DNA from: Ignavibacteria bacterium
Lineage (GTDB): Bacteria > Bacteroidota > Ignavibacteria > Tepidaquicellales > Tepidaquicellaceae
NCBI GenBank assembly: GCA_026417495.1
Contig: JAOADD010000075.1
Location: forward strand, 21,257-85,256
Direction of reading: 5' to 3'
Length of the DNA: 64,000 nt
A model generated the notes under the pieces. That model was not told where the DNA came from. It saw only the letters and a list, made by a program, of their open reading frames with translations, and ran no database searches. This document shows, piece by piece, positions 9,715 to 19,076 of the stretch (within the stretch, counting starts at the first letter, position 1; the number at the start of each line of letters is the position of its first letter). The position numbers were made by a program, and so were the translations under genes.

Positions 9715-10743
9715 TTAAGTTGATTCTAAATCCGATTCTAATTTCAATCTTCTTGATATATCACGAATTGAAGTGATATTCTCAAGGAGTTCTGGAAGGT
9801 ACTCAGTAGCTGTGATAAAAGTCCACAAATAAGCCACAATAGAATATAACTCTCCCGCTGAAAACTCATCAAGTTCTACTGACACATACAGGATAACTAA
9901 AAAGATAATCATAAAAGAAACTCTTATTACAGAAAAATTAAATGCACCCCAATTAGCAATTTTCTTTTGAGGTTTTGCTAAATTGCTGAAATATTTTGAT
10001 ATCAAAATGGAGTCTTTCTGTGAGAATATTTCAAAGATTTTCTCATACTCATCATGAAATTCCTTTTGCAATGGCATTACTCTTTTAAAATATAATTTGT
10101 TTGTAAAATATATAGGTATTATTATGAACAAGCATGTGAGTGAAATACGCCAATCAAAATAGTATAGCGCAATAAGAGCACCAATTGTATTAATAATATT
10201 TTCAATTATTTCAGGAGCTCTATATTGCATAAACACAATAAATTGGTATGATAATTCAACTCTTGCTGTAGTTTTAGAAGTAGGAATATTTTTTCTAAAT
10301 GAATTACGGCTAATTATAGTAGCTATTTTAGTATAAATTTTTAGGAATATCTTAGGGTCTACTGACCTTCTTAATGCTCCAACACCAGAATTGATAGCAA
10401 AAGCAAAAAGCCAAATTGATAATGGAAATAATATTGAAATTTCAGGGTTTTCATTAAATTTTATTTTTAAAGAATCGAATAATGATGTATTTTTTTCTCC
10501 TGCACCCTCTCCTGAAATAAATTCCTCATATTCTGAAAGTTCAAGTTTCTTTTCTTCCTCGGTTTTTGTAGTATCTTCTAATATTTTCTTTTCCTTCTTG
10601 ATAATCTGAACATCAATAACGGCATCTATTACTTTACCAAATATAAATGGTTCTACAATCCAGGCAATGTTTTCTATAATAACAAGACTTAATGCAAGTA
10701 AGATTAAATTTCTATATCCTTTAATTATAGCAAAAAGATTCAT
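9715..10743 (-). CDS. ABC-exporter transmembrane domain protein lacking an ATPase domain
   Basis: 342 residues resembling only the six-helix membrane half of an ABC exporter: hydrophobic segments near residues 10-35, 105-125, 180-215 and 275-310, plus coupling-helix-like charged loops. No Walker A, signature LSGG or Walker B is present and the gene ends normally, so the nucleotide-binding domain is absent rather than cut. An unusual charged insertion of about 40 residues, rich in Lys and Glu, follows the first helix (about 45-85). Such six-helix-only proteins are known as a separate ABC-membrane-like family. No ATPase gene is adjacent; the neighbours pssA and a lipoprotein gene are on the other strand. 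Substrate unknown. Confidence 0.78.
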   Translation of the reverse strand: MNLFAIIKGYRNLILLALSLVIIENIAWIVEPFIFGKVIDAVIDVQIIKKEKKILEDTTKTEEEKKLELSEYEEFISGEGAGEKNTSLFDSLKIKFNENPEISILFPLSIWLFAFAINSGVGALRRSVDPKIFLKIYTKIATIISRNSFRKNIPTSKTTARVELSYQFIVFMQYRAPEIIENIINTIGALIALYYFDWRISLTCLFIIIPIYFTNKLYFKRVMPLQKEFHDEYEKIFEIFSQKDSILISKYFSNLAKPQKKIANWGAFNFSVIRVSFMIIFLVILYVSVELDEFSAGELYSIVAYLWTFITATEYLPELLENITSIRDISRRLKLESDLEST

Positions 10744-10863
10744 AAGTAAATTTAACTTAATTATATAAAAATTTATATTCTATATTAATCAAATATTTTA
10801 TAAAAATGACTTTTTTATTGAACACACAAAGAATATAGATCTGTAACTTAAAAATTCATTTAT

Positions 10864-11658
10864 ATGAAAAATAAAATAATTATTGCTCTTTTAATTTTCA
10901 TAATCTTTTTTTCTTGTAAAGAGGAAAAATACCCAATCAACATTTACAGATATTATTTAGGAAATAGAGGCAATTACAATTTATGGATTATAGACGGAAC
11001 ATTAATTAGAAAAGAAATATTTTCCGATTTTATTTATGGTGGAAATCCCGAAGTATATAAATTTATACCAGAAGGTGAAATCTGGATTGATAACTCTATT
11101 AACTGCGAAGAACTTGAATTAACAATTTTGCATGAAATAAATGAAAGTAAATTGATGAAAGAACATGGAATGACATATTTAGATGCTCATGATTCATCAC
11201 TTTCGGTTGAACTGCAAATGCGAAAACATTTTTCTGAAACAGCCAAAAGACATGAATCATTACTTGACTCGGTTTCAACAATTGATATCGATTCAATCAA
11301 AGAAATCTCTTCACTCCCAGACAAAATAAAATTAGAAAATATTTATAGGCAATTATATAATCAAATTGATAGTATTTTTGTATGGATCGTTGACGGATAC
11401 AGGATTAGACAAGAACTATACCCCGATTTTGGATTTGGTGGAAATTATTTTGAATATTACTTTATTCCAAAAAATGAAATTTGGATTGATGCGCAAATTT
11501 CCTGTGAGGAACTGTCATTTACAATTGAACAAGAATTACTCGAAATTAATGAAATGAAAAAGGGTAAAAGTTATGATGATGCTTACGAATATGCTCGTTT
11601 AGAAATAATTAAGTTAAGAAAGAACAAGTCTTTCATTAAAAATTACAAAGAAAATTAA
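10864..11658 (+). CDS. Lipoprotein with two copies of an HE...DAH domain, second copy degenerate
   Basis: 264 residues. The signal peptide ends IIFFSC with Cys18 as the predicted lipidation site. Two homologous segments of about 85 residues follow (about 39-125 and 172-254). They share WI(I/V)DG..IR.E....DF..GGN, then F(I)P...EIWID, then a Cys-Glu-Glu-Leu helix. Copy 1 has ILHEINESKLM and GMTYLDAH, resembling small proteins with a conserved HE..E...M...G..YDEAH pattern that could be metal-binding. In copy 2, His90 is replaced by Gln223 and His109 by Tyr241. Function unknown. It stands alone between convergent and distant neighbours, so context gives no help. Confidence 0.7.
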   Translation: MKNKIIIALLIFIIFFSCKEEKYPINIYRYYLGNRGNYNLWIIDGTLIRKEIFSDFIYGGNPEVYKFIPEGEIWIDNSINCEELELTILHEINESKLMKEHGMTYLDAHDSSLSVELQMRKHFSETAKRHESLLDSVSTIDIDSIKEISSLPDKIKLENIYRQLYNQIDSIFVWIVDGYRIRQELYPDFGFGGNYFEYYFIPKNEIWIDAQISCEELSFTIEQELLEINEMKKGKSYDDAYEYARLEIIKLRKNKSFIKNYKEN

Positions 11659-11856
11659 AGATGAAATTGTATAATTACTTTTATTTGTTAAAATAATTCA
11701 GTCAAAAAAAATCTCAAATTTAGTAACAAAATATTAAGTATACATGAAAACTAATATAAAATAACTTGGTGTATTCCTTAATTCTATAAAAATTAGTTGT
11801 TTATATTATAATTTTTTTATATATTTATTAAAAATAAAAATTTTCTTACTAAGTTA

Positions 11857-12411
11857 TTGAAAAAAGAGATATTTTATTTACCTAATTTGCTGTCTTTTTT
11901 GAGAATCTTAGCTATTGTGCCAACAGCTATTTTGATGTTAAACAATTTGGACAGATATAGAATATATGTAATTATATTATTGATTTTTATATGGCTTACA
12001 GATACATTAGATGGTTATATAGCTAGAAAGTTTAATATGATTACAGAAACAGGAAAAATTATTGACCCATTAGCAGATAAGTTATGTATAATAGTTATAG
12101 GTATCATAGTATTTAAATTAGATTTAATACCTTTATGGTTCTTGATAATAATTATAGTAAGAGATTTACTAATTCTTTTATTTGGGTTATATACCACGGT
12201 TAAATATAAAATAACTTTGATGTCAAACTATCCTGGAAAGGTTGCAGCATTAATGATTGGAATAATTCTATTATTATCAATAACTAATATTGAACTTTTA
12301 AAAACAATTAACAGTTATTTAATATATATAGCAATTTTGTTAATTTTATATTCTACATACATTTATTTAAAAAGATTTTTAAAAACCATAGGAGATAAAA
12401 AATATGAATAA
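11857..12411 (+). CDS. pgsA: CDP-diacylglycerol--glycerol-3-phosphate 3-phosphatidyltransferase
   Basis: 184 residues, the first committed step to phosphatidylglycerol. The start is a TTG at 11857; the next ATG would remove the conserved FYLPNLLSFLRI opening. The CDP-alcohol phosphotransferase motif is complete (DTLDGYIARKF, then GKIIDPLADK), with about four more hydrophobic helices. The stop overlaps the HU gene start by 8 bases, so the genes are translationally linked. Assignment to PgsA rather than another family member rests on length and the N terminus. Confidence 0.9.
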   Translation: MKKEIFYLPNLLSFLRILAIVPTAILMLNNLDRYRIYVIILLIFIWLTDTLDGYIARKFNMITETGKIIDPLADKLCIIVIGIIVFKLDLIPLWFLIIIIVRDLLILLFGLYTTVKYKITLMSNYPGKVAALMIGIILLLSITNIELLKTINSYLIYIAILLILYSTYIYLKRFLKTIGDKKYE

Positions 12412-12736
12412 CGAGCAAAATCAAACACGGGTTCCAACATTAACAAGAAAAGATGTTGAGAAAAAGATGGATGAAAAACTTGCGGGAAAAAAGCTGACGA
12501 AAAAATTAATCGTGGATTCGCTTTTTGAATCTTTGAGAGAATTAATTATGACAGCAAACCCCGTCATTAGAATAGAGATAAGAGACTTCGGTGTTTTTGA
12601 AGTTAAGAAGACTAAACCTAAACCAAAAGCAAGAAACCTAAAGACTGGTGAGTTTGTATATGTACCCGGTAGAAGAAAGATGCATTTTAAACCTGGAAAA
12701 ATATTAAAGAATTTCTTAAAAGAAAAGACAGACTAA
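12404..12736 (+). CDS. HU/IHF-family DNA-binding protein
   Basis: 110 residues: an N-terminal extension of about 12 residues, then the dimerising helices (LTRKDVEKKM..., KKLIVDSLFESLRELI) and the beta-arm region IRDFGVFEVKKTKPKPKARN, followed by the family end PGRRKMHFKPGKILK. Usual HU is about 90 residues, so this is slightly long at both ends. It would bend and compact DNA in the nucleoid. The start ATG lies inside the pgsA end (8-base overlap) with GGAGA 10 bases upstream. The next gene, ruvX, begins 18 bases after the stop. Confidence 0.93.
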   Translation: MNNEQNQTRVPTLTRKDVEKKMDEKLAGKKLTKKLIVDSLFESLRELIMTANPVIRIEIRDFGVFEVKKTKPKPKARNLKTGEFVYVPGRRKMHFKPGKILKNFLKEKTD

Positions 12737-12754
12737 TTCTGAACTAAAATTTTG

Positions 12755-13219
12755 ATGTCTGCTAATATAAAGGATAAGTATCTTGCTTTTGACTTCGGTC
12801 TTAAAAGAATCGGGGTCGCAATAAGTGATGAAAATAAACTTATTGCATTTCCAAGAGACTATCTAATTAATGAAAAAGATGTTTTCGATAAAATAATTGA
12901 TATAAGTAAAAAAGAAAACATTTCCAAGATAATAATCGGTCTACCAATAAATTTTAAATCCAAAGAAACAGAAATTACAAAGAAAGCTAAGGATTTTGGA
13001 AATAAATTAGAATTATTAATAAAATTAAAAAAACTTAACATAGAAATATTATTTTATGATGAAAGATTTACAAGCTCAATTGCTCAGGATAAGATGATTA
13101 ATTCAGACTATAGTAGGAAAAAAAGAAGAGAGAAAGGCATTCTTGATTCTTTATCTGCTCAAATAATATTACAAGACTATTTAGATAAAGAAAAAAGAAT
13201 TAAAAATGTATCTGGTTGA
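12755..13219 (+). CDS. ruvX: YqgF/RuvX-type Holliday-junction resolvase-like nuclease
   Basis: About 154 residues with the RNase H-like fold of YqgF. The opening YLAFDFGLKRIGVAISD carries the first catalytic Asp, IIIGLPINF corresponds to the middle motif, and FYDERFTS with GILDSLSAQIILQDYL supplies the remaining acidic residues. Family members act in 16S rRNA 5'-end maturation and possibly recombination. ATG 12755 is chosen over the preceding TTG. The end overlaps the next gene by 14 bases. Confidence 0.92.
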   Translation: MSANIKDKYLAFDFGLKRIGVAISDENKLIAFPRDYLINEKDVFDKIIDISKKENISKIIIGLPINFKSKETEITKKAKDFGNKLELLIKLKKLNIEILFYDERFTSSIAQDKMINSDYSRKKRREKGILDSLSAQIILQDYLDKEKRIKNVSG

Positions 13220-13850
13220 ATTACATAACATAATTGAAAATGGGGAAAACTCAAAAGTAGAATTTAAAAGAAAATTCACTGAACCTGATAAAATAGCAAA
13301 GGAAATGGTAGCCTTTGCTAATACAAAGGGTGGTATGATTCTATTTGGGGTTGATGATGACAGAGAAATAGTTGGGATTGAAAGTGAAAAAAGTGAACTC
13401 GAACTAATTGATATTGCAGCAAAGTTCCATTGTGAACCAGAAATTGATTATAACACTGAGATTGTATGTATAAAAAACAAAGATGTTTTAATAATTCACA
13501 TCCCCGAAAGTAAGAATAAACCCCATTATTTGATTAACGAATCTGACTCAACTCAAAACAAAGTATATATAAGAAATAAAGATAAAAGTGTTATAGCATC
13601 AAGAGAAACTATAAGTATTTTGAAATACTCAAATCCAGATTCCAAACCATTTATTTTTTCACTTGGTAAAATTGAAAAGCAGCTAATAGAACTACTGAAA
13701 ACAAAGGATAGAATTACAGTTAAAGAATTCAAAAAAATTGCAAATATTTCTGAAAGAAGAGCCAGTAGAACAATTGTAAATCTAATACGGGCTGGAATAC
13801 TTTTTCATCACATTGATGGAGAGTACGAGTATTTTACTTTGATAGATTAA
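13206..13850 (+). CDS. AlbA_2 (Schlafen-like) domain protein with C-terminal winged helix
   Basis: 214 residues. The N-terminal part is a clear AlbA_2/Schlafen-type domain: NSKVEFKRKF, then MVAFANTKGGMILFGVDDD, followed by about 60 residues that include IHIPESKNKPHYL and VYIRNKDKSV. The last 60 residues (QLIELLKTKDRITVKEFKKI..., ERRASRTIVNLIRAGILFHH) look like a winged helix, so it probably acts as a DNA-binding regulator. It overlaps ruvX by 14 bases, and its stop overlaps the convergent ftcD stop by 4 bases (13847-13850), so no terminator can lie between them. Targets unknown. Confidence 0.85.
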   Translation: MYLVELHNIIENGENSKVEFKRKFTEPDKIAKEMVAFANTKGGMILFGVDDDREIVGIESEKSELELIDIAAKFHCEPEIDYNTEIVCIKNKDVLIIHIPESKNKPHYLINESDSTQNKVYIRNKDKSVIASRETISILKYSNPDSKPFIFSLGKIEKQLIELLKTKDRITVKEFKKIANISERRASRTIVNLIRAGILFHHIDGEYEYFTLID

Positions 13851-15466
13851 TTTCTTCTGCTCAAAATCTTAACGACTTTTTTATAATTTTTTTCCGCTCT
13901 TTTAATTATTTCCTGAGATTCAGTTAAAATTTTTGTTTTGTATTCTTCATCGGTAACTTTTGGTAAATTAATAAGTACATTTCTATGTGCTCCCCAAATA
14001 CCAGTTTCTAAAGATTTAGCACCAACTTCCAAATCACTTTTCGAATTTATGTTTCCATATTTTGCCATTTCAATCATATAATCCCAGCAAGAATCAGCAA
14101 TACGCATTACACTTAGAGGTACATCAATTGCTTTTTTCAACCCTTCCTGCATTTTTTCTTCACGAATTTTTATTTCTTCGTCAGTATTTTTAGGAAGTCG
14201 CATAGCAACCAAATAATCATTAAACGCATTTGTATCAGCATCTATAAGTGGAATTAATTCCTGCATCTTTAGGTGAAGTGGTTTAATGTTTGCACGCATT
14301 TTTGAATCAAGTTTCTCAAATTTTCGAACTCCATAAGTCATCCAGCCCATCATGGTACCAAGAGCAGCACCAAGTGCAGCAACTGCTGCAGAAACACTAC
14401 CTCCACCAGGAGCAGATGTTCTAGCACCAACAAGTTCGATAAACTTTCTTACTGAAAGTGATGCAAGCGGTTCATCGGGTTCTTCCTTCACCATATATTC
14501 AATAATCCTTTTCTCTGGAATAAATTGTGAAACAGAGTTTAATCCAAGTCTTTCAACTACCAATCTTATTTTTTGCCGTTCATCAATTATAAATAGATTT
14601 TCCTTCTGAATATAATAATCAGCAGCCATAAGCATTGCTTCAAGCGGTATTAAACCTACTATTTCACTACCACAAACAGCAATATTTAGTTCTTTTGCAT
14701 CTTTGACGCATTCTTCAAAAACAATATGTGGAGGAGTAACTTTGTAATTATCAATATTCACAGAAACTTGTGCCATATTATATTCATCTACATACCAACC
14801 AATTGCTTTTATCTGTTTTAATCTACCTGGTTTTCCATCATTTCTCCCCTGCTCTCTTATATTAAGTGCTATTCGATGGGCCTGTTCTTTTGTACCTAAT
14901 ATATTGACATTGTAAGCAATTAAAAAGAATCTTACCCCAGTAACAGTAGCGCCTGACTTTGGAATAAATTCCTGTGGCCCAAAATCTGGTTTCCATTCTG
15001 GTTTATATATTTTCTCCTTCAAACCCTCGTACTCACCTGCTCTTATTTGTTTTAGCATTTTTCTCTCAGGGTTATTTGAAGCGTGCTCATATAGATAGAC
15101 AGGCACCCCAAGTTCCTTACCTACTCTTTCACCATACCTCAGTGCACATTGTACACACTCTTCAATTGTAACATTTGCCACCGGAACAAAAGGGACAACA
15201 TCAACTGCACCAAGTCTTGGATGCTCTCCTTTATGTTGAGTCATATCAATTAATTCATATGCTTTCTTTGAAAGTTGGAATGCTGCTTCTACTACTGACT
15301 CTTCATCACCAACAAAAGTTATTACAGTTCTATTTGTAGATTTTCCTGGGTCAACATCAAGGAGTTTTGCCCCTTTAACGCTACGCACAGCATCAGCAAC
15401 TGCATTAATAATTTCTGGATTTCGACCTTCCGAGATATTAGGAACACATTCAATAATTTTTTTCAT
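13847..15466 (-). CDS. ftcD: Glutamate formimidoyltransferase / formimidoyltetrahydrofolate cyclodeaminase, bifunctional
   Basis: 539 residues, full length for the fused enzyme. It moves the formimino group from histidine breakdown to tetrahydrofolate and then cyclises it, releasing ammonia. The transferase part (about 1-325) opens IIECVPNISEGRNPEII and has the catalytic-His block QHKGEHPRLGAVDVVPF. The cyclodeaminase part (about 335-539) shows FIELVGARTSAPGGGSVSA and helical repeats. No other histidine-utilisation genes lie nearby, so the enzyme may serve one-carbon supply here. Convergent with the AlbA_2 gene. Confidence 0.95.
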   Translation of the reverse strand: MKKIIECVPNISEGRNPEIINAVADAVRSVKGAKLLDVDPGKSTNRTVITFVGDEESVVEAAFQLSKKAYELIDMTQHKGEHPRLGAVDVVPFVPVANVTIEECVQCALRYGERVGKELGVPVYLYEHASNNPERKMLKQIRAGEYEGLKEKIYKPEWKPDFGPQEFIPKSGATVTGVRFFLIAYNVNILGTKEQAHRIALNIREQGRNDGKPGRLKQIKAIGWYVDEYNMAQVSVNIDNYKVTPPHIVFEECVKDAKELNIAVCGSEIVGLIPLEAMLMAADYYIQKENLFIIDERQKIRLVVERLGLNSVSQFIPEKRIIEYMVKEEPDEPLASLSVRKFIELVGARTSAPGGGSVSAAVAALGAALGTMMGWMTYGVRKFEKLDSKMRANIKPLHLKMQELIPLIDADTNAFNDYLVAMRLPKNTDEEIKIREEKMQEGLKKAIDVPLSVMRIADSCWDYMIEMAKYGNINSKSDLEVGAKSLETGIWGAHRNVLINLPKVTDEEYKTKILTESQEIIKRAEKNYKKVVKILSRRN

Positions 15467-15538
15467 AGTAATAACTTATATAATTATTAAATCAAAGTGT
15501 TAAGATAAAACTTTTTTTATGAAAATTTAAGGTAAAAT

Positions 15539-16396
15539 TTAAGGAGTATTTTCGTATAATAGCTTAAGAAATTCCCCCAATCCATCTTCATTATTAGTTC
15601 TTTTAGTAATGAAATGAGCCATATGCTTGATTTCTGGAACAGCATTTTGCACTGCAATATTTAAACATCCACATTCAAAAAGCTCTCTGTCGTTATACCA
15701 ATCCCCAACCACAGCAATTTCAGACTTATTTACTTTTAAATATTTAGCAATTTTGTAAAGCCCTGTTCTTTTTGAAGTACCAGATTTTCTAACTTCAAGA
15801 TGGAAAACCCCTAAATTCGAATTGGACCTGTAATATTTTGCTGTTAAAAATAATTTATAAGGGAAATTAAGTTTTTTTTGTATGTGTTTTATTACCTTTT
15901 TTTCATTTCCAAGCATAATAATTTCCACAACATCATCAATATAATCATTGTAATCTTTAACAAGCACATAATCTGTTCCTATTCTGTGCATATAATCTTT
16001 CAAGACTGAATTATCCTCTGTATATAAAATAACATCATTATAACAAATAGCAATTCTTACAAAGTGATATTTTGCTAGTTTAAGAGCTTTTAATACTTTT
16101 CTTGGTGGTATAACAGATTTGGAAACAACAGTTCCATTAAGTCCCTTAATAAGTGCACCATTAACAGTCATTAAGGGAATATTAATATCCATTTGTTCAG
16201 CATACTTTACAACTGACGAATGGATTCTCTGAGTGGCAAAAGTTATTTTAATCCCTTTTTCACTTTGTAATTTCCTCGCATAGTAAATAGTTTCATCTCC
16301 AAGTTCATCTTTATCATTAGTTAAAGTACCATCTACATCTGTAACAACTAATTTGATTTGGGATAATCTCTTTTTAAATTCAGTACTACTTATCAT
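15539..16396 (-). CDS. HAD-superfamily (Cof type) phosphatase
   Basis: 285 residues. HAD motif I is VVTDVDGTLTND with both aspartates, motif II lies around TFATQR, and motifs III/IV are in VVGDWYNDRELFECG near the C terminus, the GDxxND signature of Cof-like IIB phosphatases. The C-terminal AVPEIKHMAHFIT...EDGLGEFL is typical. It probably dephosphorylates a small sugar or nucleotide phosphate; the substrate cannot be read from the sequence. Separated from ftcD by 72 bases on the same strand. Confidence 0.9.
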   Translation of the reverse strand: MISSTEFKKRLSQIKLVVTDVDGTLTNDKDELGDETIYYARKLQSEKGIKITFATQRIHSSVVKYAEQMDINIPLMTVNGALIKGLNGTVVSKSVIPPRKVLKALKLAKYHFVRIAICYNDVILYTEDNSVLKDYMHRIGTDYVLVKDYNDYIDDVVEIIMLGNEKKVIKHIQKKLNFPYKLFLTAKYYRSNSNLGVFHLEVRKSGTSKRTGLYKIAKYLKVNKSEIAVVGDWYNDRELFECGCLNIAVQNAVPEIKHMAHFITKRTNNEDGLGEFLKLLYENTP

Positions 16397-16524
16397 TCAA
16401 CTCAAAAAAATTTTATATCTCCTTCCTCCTTTATGAAATTTACAATTTTTTAAAATTAAAAAAAATGTATATTAACATACTATTTATATAGTGATAATTT
16501 AATAAAAAAGATATAATTTTAAGT

Positions 16525-17088
16525 ATGAATTCAAATGCAATTTCAGTTCCTACAAAAGGAAAAATTTTAATATCAGCTCCATTTTTATCTGATGTATTTA
16601 AAAGGTCAGTTGTTTTTTTATGTGAGCATGATGACAAAGGATCTCTTGGATTTATTATTAATAAACCATTAAAATATAAATTAAATGAAATTATAAACGA
16701 CTTTCCAGAGTTTGATGCACCAGTATTATTCGGAGGACCAGTAGAAACAGATTTAGTCAATTTTATTCATCGTGCTGGAGATGTACTAAAAAGTGGTTAT
16801 GAAATAAATAACGGGATTTACTGGGGGGGTGATTTTGAAGAATTAAAGGAACTCATTGAAACTGGTTTAGTAAAACCAAGTGATTTCAGATTTTTTCTTG
16901 GATACTCAGGTTGGGGGGCAGGACAATTGCATAAAGAACTACTCGACACTTCATGGTTTGTAGGTGAAGGATTAGAAGAATACATTTTTAGTACAGATTA
17001 CAATTCGATTTGGTCTAAAGCTTTGAGAGATCTTGGAAGAGAATTTGCAATAATCTCATCATTCCCTGATGACCCATCTGTAAATTAA
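16525..17088 (+). CDS. YqgE/AlgH family protein
   Basis: 187 residues, usual length. Family marks: PTKGKILISAPFL at the N terminus, SVVFLCEHDDKGSLGFIINKP, VLFGGPVETD and the C-terminal FFLGYSGWGAGQLHKEL. The biochemical role of this family is not settled, although some members have been tied to transcription. Start ATG 16525. Flanked by the divergent HAD gene and a downstream secreted enzyme. Confidence 0.93.
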   Translation: MNSNAISVPTKGKILISAPFLSDVFKRSVVFLCEHDDKGSLGFIINKPLKYKLNEIINDFPEFDAPVLFGGPVETDLVNFIHRAGDVLKSGYEINNGIYWGGDFEELKELIETGLVKPSDFRFFLGYSGWGAGQLHKELLDTSWFVGEGLEEYIFSTDYNSIWSKALRDLGREFAIISSFPDDPSVN

Positions 17089-17180
17089 TTACAATTCCTT
17101 CCATACAATTTTCCACTAATTAATTAACTGTTTGAAATTTTATTATTTAATAATTTGTTTTTTTATTAAAAATTGAATTT

Positions 17181-18653
17181 ATGAGAAAACAAATATCATT
17201 TTTATTAATATTATTTTTTACTCGTGTGTTATTTTCACAAAATCCTAATATACAACTTGTAGACGCTTTCCCTAATCTAACATTTGCAAAACCAGTTCAT
17301 CTAACCTATAGTCCTGATGGAACGAACAGAATTTTTATAGTCGAACAAAATGGAATAATTAAGGTTATACCAAACGATTCAAATGTTAATAATTCACAGG
17401 TAAATATATTCCTAAATATTTCTAATAAAATTTCCTCTTCAAATGGAGAAGAAGGTTTGCTGGGGCTTGCATTTCATCCTAATTATATAAACAATGGTTA
17501 TTTCTATGTTAATTATACTGCACCTAATCCATTGAGAACTGTTATATCTAGATTCAAAGTATTAAATGGAAATCCAAACAAAGCAGATTCACTCAGTGAA
17601 ACGATTATTCTTACTTTTCAACAACCATTTGCTAATCACAATGGTGGCACTTTAATGTTTGGATTAGATGGATATTTATATATAGCAACTGGAGATGGTG
17701 GTTCAGGTGGTGATCCATTTAACAATGCACAAAATACTCAAACATTACTTGGGAAAATTTTAAGAATAGATATTAACGACTCGACACAAACTAAAAAATA
17801 TGTAATTCCACCTACAAACCCATTTTATAATAATCCCTCAGCAGGTATTGGTGAAATATTCGCATATGGATTAAGAAACCCATGGAAAATATCTCAAGAT
17901 TTAGTTACAGGAATAATATATGCAGGTGATGTTGGACAAAGTGGATTTGAAGAAATTGATATAATAGAATCAGGAAAAAACTATGGATGGCGGGTTCTGG
18001 AAGGGTTCAGTTGTTATAATCCTCCAGTTGGATGCGATACAACAGGAAAAACTATGCCTATCAAAGTATATTCTCATTTATTAGGTGACTGTTCTATAAC
18101 AGGTGGTTATGTTTATAGGGGAACTCGCAGACCTGAGCTTCAAGGAGCATATATTTATGGAGATTACTGTACGGGAAGAATCTGGATGCTGCGTTATCAA
18201 AATGGGATTGTAACTTCAGACTCACTTCTAATTGATAGTCCATATATGATTTCTTCATTTGGTTTAGATCAAAATAACGAATTTTATATATTACATCATT
18301 CAACTAACGGAAAGATATATAAATTTAATGTGAGTGCTTCTGTAGGAATAATGAATCAAAACTCTATTCTACCAGACAATTATTATTTGAAACAAAATTA
18401 TCCAAATCCTTTTAACCCAACAACGAAAATAGAGTTTGGGATTCCTGAACTTACTTATGTAAAACTAAATATATATAATTCAATTGGCCAAGAAGTAAAG
18501 TCACTTGTTAATTCAAGTTTACCAAGTGGAAATTATTCTGTATTATTCGATGGAAAAGATAACTATGGGAATAATCTACCAAGTGGAGTATATTTCTATT
18601 CCCTAATTACCAACTCATATTCAGAATCTAAAAGAATGGTATTGGTAAAATAA
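17181..18653 (+). CDS. Secreted PQQ-type glucose/sorbosone dehydrogenase with T9SS sorting domain
   Basis: 490 residues: signal peptide (about 1-19, cut near LFSQ), a six-bladed propeller of the soluble aldose dehydrogenase type (about 25-375), and a type IX secretion C-terminal domain (about 400-490). Propeller marks are EEGLLGLAFHPNY, FANHNGGTLMFG, ATGDGGSGGDP with GKILRIDI, and FAYGLRNPWK. These include the His and Arg that contact PQQ in homologues. The C terminus has NYPNPFNPTTKIEFGIP, NIYNSIGQEVK and LPSGVYFYSL, so it is probably exported across the outer membrane. Oxidation of an aldose is inferred from the family; the natural electron acceptor is unknown. Confidence 0.92.
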   Translation: MRKQISFLLILFFTRVLFSQNPNIQLVDAFPNLTFAKPVHLTYSPDGTNRIFIVEQNGIIKVIPNDSNVNNSQVNIFLNISNKISSSNGEEGLLGLAFHPNYINNGYFYVNYTAPNPLRTVISRFKVLNGNPNKADSLSETIILTFQQPFANHNGGTLMFGLDGYLYIATGDGGSGGDPFNNAQNTQTLLGKILRIDINDSTQTKKYVIPPTNPFYNNPSAGIGEIFAYGLRNPWKISQDLVTGIIYAGDVGQSGFEEIDIIESGKNYGWRVLEGFSCYNPPVGCDTTGKTMPIKVYSHLLGDCSITGGYVYRGTRRPELQGAYIYGDYCTGRIWMLRYQNGIVTSDSLLIDSPYMISSFGLDQNNEFYILHHSTNGKIYKFNVSASVGIMNQNSILPDNYYLKQNYPNPFNPTTKIEFGIPELTYVKLNIYNSIGQEVKSLVNSSLPSGNYSVLFDGKDNYGNNLPSGVYFYSLITNSYSESKRMVLVK

Positions 18654-19076
18654 GTTGAATGCGGTTTGATTCACTTTTAAAATAATAATCTGTAAAAGTG
18701 TATTTAAATTTTTTTACAATTATAACTAAGAGACCTATTTGTCATTTAATATAGAATTTAATTTTTAATTCAGAAAATATATTTACAAATTTATTTATAA
18801 TAATATATCAATTGTTTTTTTAAGATTATAAAAGTTCTTGAATTTTTATAAATAATATAATTAAATTAATTAACTTACTTTCGGGTTAAGTAATTCATAT
18901 TTACACAAATAACTGTATCTCCACTTTATAATTATCTCTTAATTTTATCTATAATTGGCCTACATTAATTTGAACAATTGTACTTATCATATTAAAATTT
19001 AAATAAGCTTTAGTTAAAATTTTTGTTATATATGTTAATCACAAATTTTATTAAGTTATAAGAAAAATAAAATAAA
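18654..19076. other. Long AT-rich intergenic region
   Basis: 423 bases after the sugar dehydrogenase gene. Apart from the weak terminator at 18672-18707, I see no ORF, tRNA-like fold, riboswitch or repeat array in it. It presumably also contains the promoter of the asparaginase gene. Confidence 0.5.
18672..18715 (+). terminator. Probable intrinsic terminator after the sugar dehydrogenase
   Basis: Stem cactttta / taaaagtg (18672-18679 and 18693-18700) with a 13-base loop, followed by tatttaaa and a run of seven T. Low GC in the stem makes it weaker than the terminators at 8127 and 22657. Confidence 0.5.
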
